From assembly GCA_026707665.1 (NCBI GenBank), contig JAPOWK010000098.1, positions 1 to 36,412 on the forward strand: a DNA stretch of 36,412 nucleotides. Reading direction: 5' to 3'. Shown one piece after another: positions 1-7,266 of the stretch. This DNA is from Chloroflexota bacterium. GTDB lineage: Bacteria; Chloroflexota; Anaerolineae; Aggregatilineales; Phototrophicaceae. Numbering within the stretch: the first letter of the stretch is position 1; each line of letters opens with the position of its first letter. The position numbers were made by a program, and so were the translations under genes. Below the pieces are notes generated by a model. That model saw nothing but the letters and a program-made list of their open reading frames with translations. It was not told where the DNA came from and did no database searches.

Positions 1-68
1 AGGCTTACGAGCTCCACCGCATCCAGGACGAAGGCGCGGTCAAGATCGTGATTGATATGGAGGGGTGA
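1..68 (+). CDS. C-terminal end of a probable zinc-binding dehydrogenase (partial)
   Basis: An open frame enters from the left edge and stops with TGA at 66-68. It encodes the last 21 residues of a protein, AYELHRIQDEGAVKIVIDM plus EG. The pattern A-Y-E-L-H-R followed by a short loop and a K-I-V-I strand is how medium-chain (MDR) zinc-dependent alcohol/threonine dehydrogenases usually end, where the final strand packs on the catalytic domain. Only the tail is visible, so the catalytic and NAD-binding parts cannot be checked. The next gene starts 84 bases downstream, across a stretch of accacagag-type repeat, so the two need not be one operon. The family assignment rests on a short C-terminal signature only. 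Confidence 0.5.
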   Translation, partial: AYELHRIQDEGAVKIVIDMEG

Positions 69-151
69 TTTTTTCGCCACAGAGGCAGGGAGGCACGGAG
101 ATTTTTCACCACCGAGTACACCGAGATTATTGAGGTCACCGAGGATAGTTT
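69..151. repeat. accacagag/ccgagg-type intergenic repeat
   Basis: The gap between the two genes is filled by iterated words (gccacagaggc, aggcacggag, caccaccgagtacaccgagat, gaggtcaccgagg). The same family recurs on either strand around 4450-4505, 4948-4975, 5290-5365 and 17370-17412. The last GAGG (140-143) is placed to act as the ribosome binding site of the restriction-modification gene, 8 bases before its ATG. Confidence 0.5.
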
Positions 152-3016
152 ATGGATGCACCCGACAGCATCTACCAACTGATCGAGAAGTTCGACACGC
201 GCAAACCAGCGAACGAAACCGAATTGCGAAGGCAATTCGTCGATCATCTGTTTGAAGCGCTGGGTTGGGATGTCGATGACAACCGGCAAGTCGGTCTCGA
301 ACCCAGTGTGTTGGTCTCCGAAGGTGGAATTAGAAGACCGAAGAATCCAGATTACGGATTCCGCATTGGCAACACAACGCATTTCTTCGTCGAAACTAAA
401 ATGCCGCAAAAGAATCTGAAGCGGGACCCTACCCCGGCTTTCCAATTGCGGCGCTACGGCTATTCGGGCAAAACGCCCGTCAGCATCTTGACCGACTTTG
501 AAGAATTCTGTCCCTACGACTGCCGAGTCCGACCTTATCAAAACGACCCCGCCACCAAAGCCCGGCTGGACTATTGGACATACCAGAATTACATCGACAA
601 ATGGGATGAAATAGAATCGCGCTTCCACCGCGACGCTGTCGCCCAGGGCGCGCTGCGCGAATGGGTCGAAGGCGAGCGCGTCCGTGGCGCTTCCAGCGTC
701 GACAAAGACTTCCTGAGCGAGATGGAAAAGTGGCGCGAGCTACTAGCCAACGACATCGCCCTGCACAATCGCAACCTGACTCAGCGCCAACTCAATCTGC
801 TCGTGCAGCGCACCATCGACCGCATCGTCTTCCTGCGCATCGCCGAAGATCGCGACATCGAAGCATACGAACGCTTGCGCAGAGCCGCCAAAGCAGAAAT
901 GCAAGTCTACGAAGAGCTGAAAATCCTCTTCATCGAAGCAGACGACAAGTACAATTCAGGTTTGTTCCACTTCAGCGACGAAAAGCGCGCCAGCGATCCC
1001 GACAGCGATTCGCTGAAGATCCACATTTCTGACGAGGCTTTACGCCACATCATCGAGAGTCTGTATTATCCCCAAAGCCCCTTTGAATTCTCCGTCATGC
1101 CGCCGGAAATTCTTGGCCAAGTCTACGAGCAATTCCTCGGCAAAGTGATCGAGCTCAGCGCGGGCGGCGCGGCGCGCGTCGAAGAAAAACCCGAAGTGCG
1201 CAAAGCCGGCGGCGTCTATTACACGCCCGCCTACATCGTCGACTACATCGTAGAGAACACCGTCGGCGCCTTGCTCAAAGACCGCACACCCGCCCAAGCG
1301 GCGAAACTGCGCATCCTCGATCCCGCTTGCGGCAGCGGCTCCTTCCTCGTCGGCGCTTATCAATATCTGCTGGACTGGCATCGGGAATATTACAGCCGCG
1401 AGCCGGACAAGCACAAGAATGTCCTGCGCTGCATCGTGGGCGGACACGTCCTCGCCACCGCCGAAAAACGCCGCATCCTGCAGAACAATATCTACGGCGT
1501 CGACCTCGACCAGAACGCCGTCGAAGTCAGCAAGCTCTCCCTGCTGCTCAAGATGCTGGAGGACGAAAGCGACGCAACCGGCCGTCAGACCCTCATGTTC
1601 GCCGCCGGCGGACGCATCCTGCCCGACCTCAGCGACAACATCAAATGGGGCAACTCCCTCATCGGCAGCGACTTTTATGATGACAAACAGTCAAAGACGT
1701 TCACCGAAGAGGAACGGCTGCGAGTCAAGTTCTTCGACTGGTATAGCGAAAACGGATTCGGAGAGATCATGCGCGCCGGAGGCTTCGACGCGGTGATTGG
1801 CAATCCGCCTTATGTAATCTTGGGAACTGATGTTATTCCTCAAGAACAAATAGAGTATCTGAGGCAATATGATGTAGCCCAGTACAAAACCGATCTTTAC
1901 CACCTATTCTTTGAGCGAGGTATTCAGGTTCTCAGAACAGAAGGTTTGCTTAGCCTTATCACTCCGAATCCGTGGCTTACACAAAAATTTACAAATCAGC
2001 TTAGAGAATACATCGTCAAAAACACTCGCATTGTCGAACTCGTTGTTTTTATTCATCTTGTCTTTAACGATGCGAATGTTTATACAGCAATCACATTTCT
2101 TCAAAAACAGACGGACAACAGAACACATCAGATTCGTATCAAGAATCCGGAAAACGCGACAACACTAGAAGCACTTCTTGAAGCGCCTACCAATTTCCTC
2201 GGACAGAACAATTGGCGCCAAAGCGCAAACAATATATTTGAAACTAGACTTGTAGGAAAAACGGGCGATCTGATACTTCGCATACTGTCAGATAATCCGT
2301 CCTTGGGCGATGTCGCGCGAGCCTCACTCGGTTGCCAGGCATACAATCGCACCAAACATACACAGGATCAGATAAAGAACCGCGTGTTTCATTCCGACAA
2401 GAAACAGAGCGACGAATACCTTCCCGAATTAGCAGGACGTGATGTTGGGCGGTATGTAATTGACCGACAGCGCGGAACTTGGATCAAGTACGGGCCCTGG
2501 TTACACGACTACCGCACTATGGATTGGTTAGAAGGACCTAGAATCCTCATTCGAGAGATACCAGGCAAGCACCCGTACAAAATACAGGCTTGCTATCTTG
2601 AAAAAACCTACTGCAATTACAAGACGATTCTAAACGTCAATCCTTCGGAGAAGACGAGATTCGATATCAAGTACCTTACGGGCCTGCTGAACTCAAAGTT
2701 ACTATCGTTTATGTATCCCTTCATGTCCAACAAGCTAGTGTCGAGAAGTTTCCCTCGACTATCAGTTGGCGATTTGCGAAAACTTCCAATCCGAACAATC
2801 GACTGCGACAACCCCGCCGATGTCGCCCGGCACGACAGGATGGTCGAACTGGTCGATAAGATGCTGAAATTGCACAAGGAGTTGCCCGACTCTGTTGGCG
2901 AAGGACGGCGGATTCTGAAGGCGCAGATTCAGCGGACGGATCGTCAGATTGACGCGCTGGTGTATCGGCTGTACGGCTTGAGCGACGATGAGGTGGCGAT
3001 TGTGGAGGGTGGGTGA
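152..3016 (+). CDS. Type IIG restriction-modification enzyme (Eco57I-like, N6-adenine methylase fused to nuclease)
   Basis: This 954-residue single chain should both cut and methylate DNA. An N-terminal PD-(D/E)xK-like nuclease segment is suggested by P-D at 66-67 and ETK at 81-83. A helical linker follows (about 150-330). The gamma-class adenine methylase core has GGVYYTP at 353-359, SAM motif I DPACGSGS at 390-397 and catalytic NPPY at 551-554. The C-terminal third (about 750-900), with P-R-I-L-I-R-E-I and later L-L-N-S-K-L, resembles a TaqI/Eco57I-type target recognition domain. The length fits type IIG enzymes, which need no separate specificity subunit. GAGG lies 8 bases before the chosen ATG. 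From about base 1805, just after NPPY, base composition becomes visibly more AT-rich than in the first half, hinting that the recognition half has a different history. A methylase-only (BREX PglX-like) role is less likely given the nuclease-like N-terminus. Confidence 0.85.
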   Translation: MDAPDSIYQLIEKFDTRKPANETELRRQFVDHLFEALGWDVDDNRQVGLEPSVLVSEGGIRRPKNPDYGFRIGNTTHFFVETKMPQKNLKRDPTPAFQLRRYGYSGKTPVSILTDFEEFCPYDCRVRPYQNDPATKARLDYWTYQNYIDKWDEIESRFHRDAVAQGALREWVEGERVRGASSVDKDFLSEMEKWRELLANDIALHNRNLTQRQLNLLVQRTIDRIVFLRIAEDRDIEAYERLRRAAKAEMQVYEELKILFIEADDKYNSGLFHFSDEKRASDPDSDSLKIHISDEALRHIIESLYYPQSPFEFSVMPPEILGQVYEQFLGKVIELSAGGAARVEEKPEVRKAGGVYYTPAYIVDYIVENTVGALLKDRTPAQAAKLRILDPACGSGSFLVGAYQYLLDWHREYYSREPDKHKNVLRCIVGGHVLATAEKRRILQNNIYGVDLDQNAVEVSKLSLLLKMLEDESDATGRQTLMFAAGGRILPDLSDNIKWGNSLIGSDFYDDKQSKTFTEEERLRVKFFDWYSENGFGEIMRAGGFDAVIGNPPYVILGTDVIPQEQIEYLRQYDVAQYKTDLYHLFFERGIQVLRTEGLLSLITPNPWLTQKFTNQLREYIVKNTRIVELVVFIHLVFNDANVYTAITFLQKQTDNRTHQIRIKNPENATTLEALLEAPTNFLGQNNWRQSANNIFETRLVGKTGDLILRILSDNPSLGDVARASLGCQAYNRTKHTQDQIKNRVFHSDKKQSDEYLPELAGRDVGRYVIDRQRGTWIKYGPWLHDYRTMDWLEGPRILIREIPGKHPYKIQACYLEKTYCNYKTILNVNPSEKTRFDIKYLTGLLNSKLLSFMYPFMSNKLVSRSFPRLSVGDLRKLPIRTIDCDNPADVARHDRMVELVDKMLKLHKELPDSVGEGRRILKAQIQRTDRQIDALVYRLYGLSDDEVAIVEGG

Positions 3017-3100
3017 AATCGCTAGTTTCGCTAATGAAATTCTTATATTGACTGTGTATCATGGCTAGGTTGCATTTACCGATTGGCGAAAGGTTATTCT

Positions 3101-4414
3101 ATGTTGAAAGGCTTTGAAGGCTATTATGAGCCGGATTTTGACAAACTTTGGAATGAAGCAACATTCGTGTTTGATGCAAATGTACTGCTCGATCTATATC
3201 GCTCTTCTCCAAAGTCCCGAAAAGAGATGCTTGATATTCTTGAAAGTCTGGACAGTCGCCTTTGGATTCCTCACCAGTTTCTATATGAATACCACAGAAA
3301 CAAGCTGACCATTTACGACGATATTGAAAGCAATTATGAAGAGTGGAAAAAAAAGTTGCAGGAATTCAAGACGTTGACAAGCGAAAATTTACACAACCTA
3401 CTCGGGAATATTAAGAATCGGACCGGCTTTGAAATAAACTCACGAGACGAAGAACTTGCGTCGCTCATTGAAGAATTACTGTGCGATCTTGCCGAATCTA
3501 AAGCCGAACATCAGAGTAGTCTTGATGATGAACCACTACAGGAAAAGATCGCTCAACTTTTTGCAGGGCACTATGGTGATCCGTTTGATGATTCTTGTTT
3601 GGAAAAAATCAGGACACTCGCTAAAGAACGTCTCAAGAAGGGTATACCACCCGGCTCGAAAAAGGACAGCCAAAAAGACAATTCCGATCCTGACGGCGAT
3701 TTAATCGGCTGGCTTCAAACAATCAAATATGCGAAGGAAAACAAGAAACCCATCATACTTGTTTCAAATGACGGACATTGGTTCCTTACACTCAAGGGCA
3801 AAACCCGAGGTCCCTATCCGGAACTAGTGCAGGAAATGTACGAAAAGGCCGAGGTCAACTGTTACATTTACAAACCATCGCAATTCATTAAGTACGCCCA
3901 GAATTTTCTAGATGCTCAGGTTTCTGAGGAGACGATTGAAGAAGCTCAAAATCGTGAGACGTATGCAGCACAACAAGTGTCTGTAAAGGAGCAAGATGAA
4001 GGTGTAAGTGGCGGATCTGGAAGAACAGGATCGGGTCTGTTAGGTTTCGGTTTAGGAGGTGGCTTCTTGCCGAAGCTGCGTACATTTGATGCGCTGGCGC
4101 GACCTAGTCCCGAGACGCTTCGCGCATTGGACGCGTTGGCGCAACCTAGCCCCGAGACACTTCGCGCATTGGACGCGTTGGCGCAACCTAGCCCCGAGAC
4201 ACTTCGCGCATTGGACGCGTTGGCGCAACCTAGCCCCGAGACACTTCGCGCATTGGACGCGTTGGCGCAACCTAGCCCCGAGACACTTCGCGCATTGGAC
4301 GCGTTGGCGCAACCTAGCCCCGAGACACTTCGCGCATTGGACGCGTTGGCGCAACCTAGTCCCGAGACACTTCGCGCATTGGATGCGTTGGCGAAGCCCC
4401 ATTCTAAAGAATAG
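3101..4414 (+). CDS. PIN-like domain nuclease (PIN_8 type) with C-terminal 14-residue tandem repeats
   Basis: The protein has 437 residues from ATG 3101, which has GAAAGG 7 bases upstream. An in-frame TTG at 3083 would add six residues but lacks a site. Residues 1-260 match the PIN-like (PIN_8) pattern: acidic D25 in VFDANVLLDLYR, E63 in FLYEYHRNK, D200 in DPDGDLIGWLQ, and D224 in ILVSNDGHWF, followed by K-T-R-G-P-Y-P-E-L. Such domains are metal-dependent RNases or nickases. A charged helix and a Gly-rich linker (about 300-320) lead to the repeat tail, with unit RALDALAQPSPETL, from residue 327 to the end. The gene follows the restriction-modification enzyme on the same strand after 84 bases and is AT-richer than the surrounding genes. 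Together with the neighbour this suggests a defence role, but that is inference; the real substrate is unknown. Confidence 0.7.
   Translation: MLKGFEGYYEPDFDKLWNEATFVFDANVLLDLYRSSPKSRKEMLDILESLDSRLWIPHQFLYEYHRNKLTIYDDIESNYEEWKKKLQEFKTLTSENLHNLLGNIKNRTGFEINSRDEELASLIEELLCDLAESKAEHQSSLDDEPLQEKIAQLFAGHYGDPFDDSCLEKIRTLAKERLKKGIPPGSKKDSQKDNSDPDGDLIGWLQTIKYAKENKKPIILVSNDGHWFLTLKGKTRGPYPELVQEMYEKAEVNCYIYKPSQFIKYAQNFLDAQVSEETIEEAQNRETYAAQQVSVKEQDEGVSGGSGRTGSGLLGFGLGGGFLPKLRTFDALARPSPETLRALDALAQPSPETLRALDALAQPSPETLRALDALAQPSPETLRALDALAQPSPETLRALDALAQPSPETLRALDALAQPSPETLRALDALAKPHSKE
4079..4398 (+). repeat. 42-bp in-frame tandem repeat, 7 full units plus a partial
   Basis: The unit is 42 bp, with cgcgcattgg recurring at 4121, 4163, 4205, 4247, 4289, 4331 and 4373. 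The first unit (4079-4120) and the last partial unit diverge most, while the central units are virtually identical, including synonymous positions. This indicates recent expansion. Each unit encodes a short helix (ETLRALDALA) and a Q-P-S-P turn. Because 42 is a multiple of 3, gain or loss of units keeps the frame. There are no spacers, so this is not a CRISPR array. Confidence 0.95.
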
Positions 4415-4738
4415 CGCCGAATAGCCGACAACGTTTTGAAGAACCTACCATCTTGGCCTTCGTGCCTTCGCGGTGAAACAATCTCTGTGACCTCTGTATT
4501 GCCTGTCTTCCTCAGTAGTCGCACCCGCGCGACCATCCACCCACCCCTTCCCCGCCAATCTCCGCTAACGTAGGTCAGTGTCGGCGGGCTGTGTCTACGC
4601 GCCCTACGCGACCCTCACCACATGACCGCCCGCGCCCGCCAAACACAGACCAGCCACGCACCGAATCGCGCGCGCTTGAATTGACCAACTTGACTGAGGC
4701 TGAACTGCGAGTTGTAGCGGGGGGGGGATGGCCCGAAA
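4415..4738. other. Intergenic region with accacagag-type repeat and a nested 22-bp element
   Basis: No credible gene is seen in these 324 bases. They hold an inverted accacagag-type stretch at about 4455-4505 (cttcgtgccttcgcggtgaaa, ctctgtgacctctgta), a nested pair of the 22-bp core-AGTGTCTACGC element at 4570-4613, and a G9 run near 4719. The downstream genes are on the minus strand, so this is a convergent boundary. Confidence 0.6.
4570..4613 (+). repeat. 22-bp element interrupted by a second copy of itself
   Basis: The outer copy reads GTAGGTCAGTGTC (4570-4582) and resumes TACGCGACC (4605-4613). Joined, these give a complete 22-mer. Between them sits a second 22-mer at 4583-4604 whose last 19 bases are GGGCTGTGTCTACGCGCCC. 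The inner copy has arms GGGC/GCCC and the outer copy arms GGTC/GACC. Confidence 0.75.
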
Positions 4739-4984
4739 TTATTTTTTGACGAAACCGGCGGGCGGCTTGGGCGGCACGTCCAGGTGCGTCATGAGCCTGT
4801 CCAACTTATCATTGACTTCGGCGAATTGGCGCTGGACTTCGGCGAATTGGCGCTTGCTCCACTCATGGTTCGCCATGATCAACTCGCGGTTCGCCGCGAC
4901 TGCTTCCGTCAGGCCCAGCAGCGCCGCTTCAAAGCTGTCCACCTTGTTAGAACCTTCGTGTCTCTGTGGCAAAATCCCCCTCAC
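4739..4984 (-). CDS. Short coiled-coil protein, 5'-truncated paralogue of its neighbour
   Basis: This 81-residue ORF starts at GTG 4984. Its middle is nearly identical to the upstream gene (KVDSFEAALLGLTEAV in both) and its end matches the same pattern (D-K-L-D-R-L-M-T-H-L-D-V-P ... G-F-V-K). The N-terminal dozen residues (R-G-I-L-P-Q-R-H-E-G) are translated from an accacagag-type repeat, so the original start region has been lost or replaced. The GTG overlaps the stop of the upstream gene as GTGA, so it could be made by re-initiation. A heptad-like pattern (KRQFAEVQRQFAEVNDKLDRL) predicts a coiled coil. The function is unknown. It may be a live minimal gene or a decaying duplicate. Confidence 0.45.
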   Translation of the reverse strand: MRGILPQRHEGSNKVDSFEAALLGLTEAVAANRELIMANHEWSKRQFAEVQRQFAEVNDKLDRLMTHLDVPPKPPAGFVKK

Positions 4985-5214
4985 TCCTTCACGAAGCCCG
5001 TCGGCTTGTACGGCACTTCCAGGTGCTTCATGATGGCGTCCACCTTCTCATGCAGCGCCGCGATCTGCCGCTGGTTTTCGACGACCGCTTCCGTCAATCC
5101 CAGCAGCGCCGCTTCAAAGCTGTCCACCTTGTCGAACACCTCGTCCTGCGCGTTTTCCAATACCTCATACTTCGCTTGCATCCGCTTGAATCGAATATCG
5201 GCTGTGGCTGCCAT
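4981..5214 (-). CDS. Short coiled-coil protein of unknown function
   Basis: The protein has 77 residues from ATG 5214, preceded by GGGGAG a few bases upstream. A further in-frame ATG at 5235 would add seven residues. The sequence is polar and helical throughout, with heptad-like hydrophobics from Q13 (M-Q-A-K-Y-E-V-L-E-N-A ... V-F-D-K-V-D-S-F) to the end, and no cysteine or membrane segment. It is the longer member of a tandem pair with the ORF at 4739-4984. The DNA word cagcagcgccgcttcaaagc occurs identically in both. It also resembles the small coiled-coil ORF at 9384-9593 in layout. No enzymatic motif is visible, and a structural or adaptor role is only a guess. Confidence 0.6.
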   Translation of the reverse strand: MAATADIRFKRMQAKYEVLENAQDEVFDKVDSFEAALLGLTEAVVENQRQIAALHEKVDAIMKHLEVPYKPTGFVKE

Positions 5215-5284
5215 GCTCTCCCCTTTCGTTCGCATCCAGTATAGCCGCGCCGCCCAATCTCGTCAAAAGCATGCGGCATAAAAC

Positions 5285-5365
5285 CCTCGGCGCACTCGGT
5301 GGTAAAATCTCTCTGTGTCGACGGTCAGTGTCTACGCGACCCTCTGTGCCTCTGTGGTGAAAAAA
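5285..5365 (+). repeat. accacagag-type repeat (inverted) split by a 22-bp element
   Basis: The stretch reads actcggtggtaaaatct, ctctgtgtc, then a 22-bp element at 5320-5341, then ctctgtgcctctgtggtgaa. Removing the 22 bases restores a continuous ctctgtgtc-ctctgtgcctctgtgg run like the intact one at 17370-17405. Confidence 0.6.
5320..5341 (+). repeat. 22-bp interspersed element (copy b)
   Basis: GAC followed by GGTCAGTGTCTACGCGACC. The arms GGTC and GACC are reverse complements around the 11-base core AGTGTCTACGC. It sits inside an accacagag-type repeat. Confidence 0.7.
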
Positions 5366-5393
5366 CAGAATCACCTATGGTAAACTACGCCCC

Positions 5394-6047
5394 ATGAACC
5401 TCATCGACTACGCAACCATCCTCATCCGCCGCGGCTGGATCATGCTCCTGCTCGCCATCATCGCCGCCGCCGCCGCCTACGCCTTCAGCAAGACCATGGA
5501 CCCCGTCTACCGCGCCACCCAGAAGGTGCTCATCGTGCCCAGCCGCAGCGACTTCGGCTTGACCCAAGCGGCCAAGCAAACCCTCAACAGCCATGTCGCC
5601 TACCTCAACAGCTCCCTGCGCGCCGCCGAAGTCATCGACCGCTTGCAAATGGATATGACGCCCGAGCAGCTGCGCGCCGATGTCCGCATCGCGCCCGACC
5701 TCGACAGCCTCATTATCCAGATCGACGCCGAGCACAAGAACCCGGCCCAAGCCGAAAGCATCGCCGCCAACTGGGCGCAGCTGCTCGTCATCTATCGCAA
5801 TGATGAAAACCAGCAGGGCCGCCGCGAAGACCGCATCGTCGCCCGCCTGCAAGACCGCCCGGTCACGGTGCTCGCCCGCCCCAACGTCCGCATCAATACG
5901 CTGGTCGGCTTCCTCGCCGGCTTCTTCCTCGGCGGGGTCATCGTCTTCGTGCTGGAATACCTCGAAAGCGCCATCGTCCGCCGCCGCGAAGACCTCGAAA
6001 ACATCGGCGGGCTTCCCGTCCTCGCCGCCGTCCCGCCTAGCGACTAG
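5394..6047 (+). CDS. Wzz/YveK-type polysaccharide chain-length regulator
   Basis: The 217-residue protein has the two-membrane-helix plan of bacterial polysaccharide co-polymerases. A cytoplasmic N-tip (M-N-L-I-D-Y-A-T-I-L-I-R-R-G-W) leads into TM1 at about 16-31. An extracytoplasmic helical segment (about 40-160) follows, with the typical P-V-Y-R-A-T near 37-42, and TM2 lies at about 170-190 (G-F-L-A-G-F-F-L-G-G-V-I-V-F-V-L-E-Y-L). The short tail (R-R-R-E-D-L-E-N-I-G-G-L-P-V-L-A-A-V-P) is the normal end just before a BY-kinase domain, which here is absent and not encoded next door. Known members control O-antigen or capsule chain length. The partner polymerase is not in the window, although sugar genes lie at 27885-30424. 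The start ATG lacks a strong ribosome site. Confidence 0.75.
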   Translation: MNLIDYATILIRRGWIMLLLAIIAAAAAYAFSKTMDPVYRATQKVLIVPSRSDFGLTQAAKQTLNSHVAYLNSSLRAAEVIDRLQMDMTPEQLRADVRIAPDLDSLIIQIDAEHKNPAQAESIAANWAQLLVIYRNDENQQGRREDRIVARLQDRPVTVLARPNVRINTLVGFLAGFFLGGVIVFVLEYLESAIVRRREDLENIGGLPVLAAVPPSD

Positions 6048-6063
6048 CGCTCATATGAAATCT

Positions 6064-6213
6064 GTAGACAAACGCGCGACAATGCCGCCGCCCACGCAAA
6101 ATACCTTGCGCCCGCTGGATTTAGCTCCCCCTCCCTAGCTCGCTGGGGAGGGGGCCGGGGGGTGGGGTTGGCTGACCGCAACGTAAACAGGGGCGACTCT
6201 GTGAGTCAGCCGA
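6064..6213 (+). repeat. Composite intergenic repeat B, copy 1
   Basis: In order it holds a gtagacaaacgc...gccgccgcccacgc...aaaataccttgc block, the CTCCCTAGCTCGCTGGGGAG palindrome with a G-rich tail (ggccggggggtggggttggc), and a ccgcaacgtaaacaggggcga block. The same order recurs at 28943-29160. The palindrome could form a stem on RNA from either strand and lies between convergent genes, so a terminator role is possible but unproven. Confidence 0.65.
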
Positions 6214-6269
6214 ATTCTGATGCTTCACAATTGGGAGAAATGGCTAAGTGTCAAAACTCGGGCTTTTAG

Positions 6270-6336
6270 TCACCCCTCCCGAAGGTCAGTGTCTACGCGA
6301 CCTGATGCTTCGGGGAGGGGCCGGGGGAGGGGTAGC
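6270..6336. repeat. G/C-rich palindromic repeat carrying a 22-bp element
   Basis: The host reads cacccctccc, then tgatgcttcggggaggggccgggggaggggt, like the cctccctgatgcttcgctgacgg block near 36075. The 22-mer (6281-6302) sits exactly at the junction. The stop codon and last residues of the threonine-dehydratase-like gene fall inside this repeat. Confidence 0.6.
6281..6302 (+). repeat. 22-bp interspersed element (copy c)
   Basis: GAA followed by GGTCAGTGTCTACGCGACC, with arms GGTC/GACC. On the minus strand its tca at 6286-6288 supplies the TGA stop of the overlapping dehydratase gene. Confidence 0.7.
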
Positions 6337-7266
6337 TAAAATATTCGCCAACACCTCGCGATCAATATTCCCGCCCGATACCACGCAGACCACCTTCCCG
6401 CCGCCAGCGCCTCCCGCCAGCGCCGCCGCCACTGATGCCGCGCCGGCGCCCTCCGCGACCACCCGCCCGCGCTCGGCCAGCAGCCGTATCGCCGCCCGCA
6501 CCTCGTCCAGCGAGACCACCAGCGAGCCATAGAGCAGCGCCTGCGCCAGCGGCCACATCGCCGGCAGCACGCTCTTCCCGCCGATGCCATCGACGAAGCT
6601 CGCCTCATACGCCACCTCGACCGGCTCGCCCGCCCGCAGCGAAGCGGCCAGCGGCGCCGCCGTCTCCACCTCAGCCGCATAGACGCGCGTCTCCGGTTTC
6701 AGCGCCCGCAGCGCCGAGGCGATGCCGCAGCTCAGCCCGCCCCCGCCATAGGGGATCAACACCGCATCGACATCGGGCAAATCATCCAGGATCTCCAGCC
6801 CAATCGTGCCGTTGCCCGCCATCACATCGGCATCCCGCACTGGATGGATGAACAGCCCGTCCAGCCCGTCGTACGAGCCAGTGACGATCACATCCCACCA
6901 GCGCTCGAAGGGAACCTTGATCACGCGCCCGCCCAAGCGTTCAATCGCCGCCAGCTTCGTCGCCGGCGCATGATCGGGAACGACCACGCTGCAGAGGATG
7001 CCCAGCCGCCGCGCATTCCAGGCGACGCCCTGCGCCATATTGCCCGCGCTCGCCGTGTAGACGCCTTTCGCCAACGCCTCACGCCCCGCGACTGCCATCG
7101 CATTGCCCGCCCCGCGCAGCTTGAAGGAGCCGATCGGCTGCAAGTTCTCCAGCTTGAGGTAGATCTCCGCCGGCGCGTCATCCACCGGCAAGCGCAGCAG
7201 CGGCGTCCGCAAAGCCGAATCGGCGATCCGTTGCCGGGCCGCTTGTATCGCTTCGAGGGGAATCAC
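6286..7266 (-). CDS. Threonine-dehydratase-like PLP enzyme (fold type II)
   Basis: The 326 residues match the serine/threonine ammonia-lyase family. The PLP lysine is K49 in GSFKLRGAGNA, the phosphate-side loop is S73-A-G-N76, and the glycine loop is GGGG at 174-177. There is no C-terminal ACT domain, so it is the short catabolic or racemase-like form rather than the allosteric biosynthetic one. The start is GTG 7266, immediately after the TGA of the upstream enolase-superfamily gene (TGAGTG), which implies translational coupling. The conserved part ends at about residue 310 (L-A-N-I-L). The last 16 residues (A-T-P-P-P-A-P-P-R-S-I-R-S-R-R-H) are read from an intergenic repeat and a 22-bp element, so the original stop has been displaced. 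Serine racemase and hydroxy-amino-acid dehydratase are alternative activities; the substrate cannot be told from sequence. Confidence 0.8.
   Translation of the reverse strand: MIPLEAIQAARQRIADSALRTPLLRLPVDDAPAEIYLKLENLQPIGSFKLRGAGNAMAVAGREALAKGVYTASAGNMAQGVAWNARRLGILCSVVVPDHAPATKLAAIERLGGRVIKVPFERWWDVIVTGSYDGLDGLFIHPVRDADVMAGNGTIGLEILDDLPDVDAVLIPYGGGGLSCGIASALRALKPETRVYAAEVETAAPLAASLRAGEPVEVAYEASFVDGIGGKSVLPAMWPLAQALLYGSLVVSLDEVRAAIRLLAERGRVVAEGAGAASVAAALAGGAGGGKVVCVVSGGNIDREVLANILATPPPAPPRSIRSRRH

Noticed and set aside
4079..4398. CRISPR-like regular repeat
   Set aside because: Units are contiguous with no spacers and are in frame with a protein, and no cas genes are present.
3946..4536. 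Long open frames in other frames over the 42-bp repeat (minus strand and plus frame 3)
   Set aside because: A 42-bp repeat without stops stays open in every frame in which one unit is open. The PIN-like gene explains the region and the others have no start context.
6063..6075. Possible reverse copies of the 22-bp element (tgtagaca-aacgc here and at 28942-28955)
   Set aside because: They contain tgtagac but lack the paired arms and the 22-base layout. They are part of composite repeat B instead.
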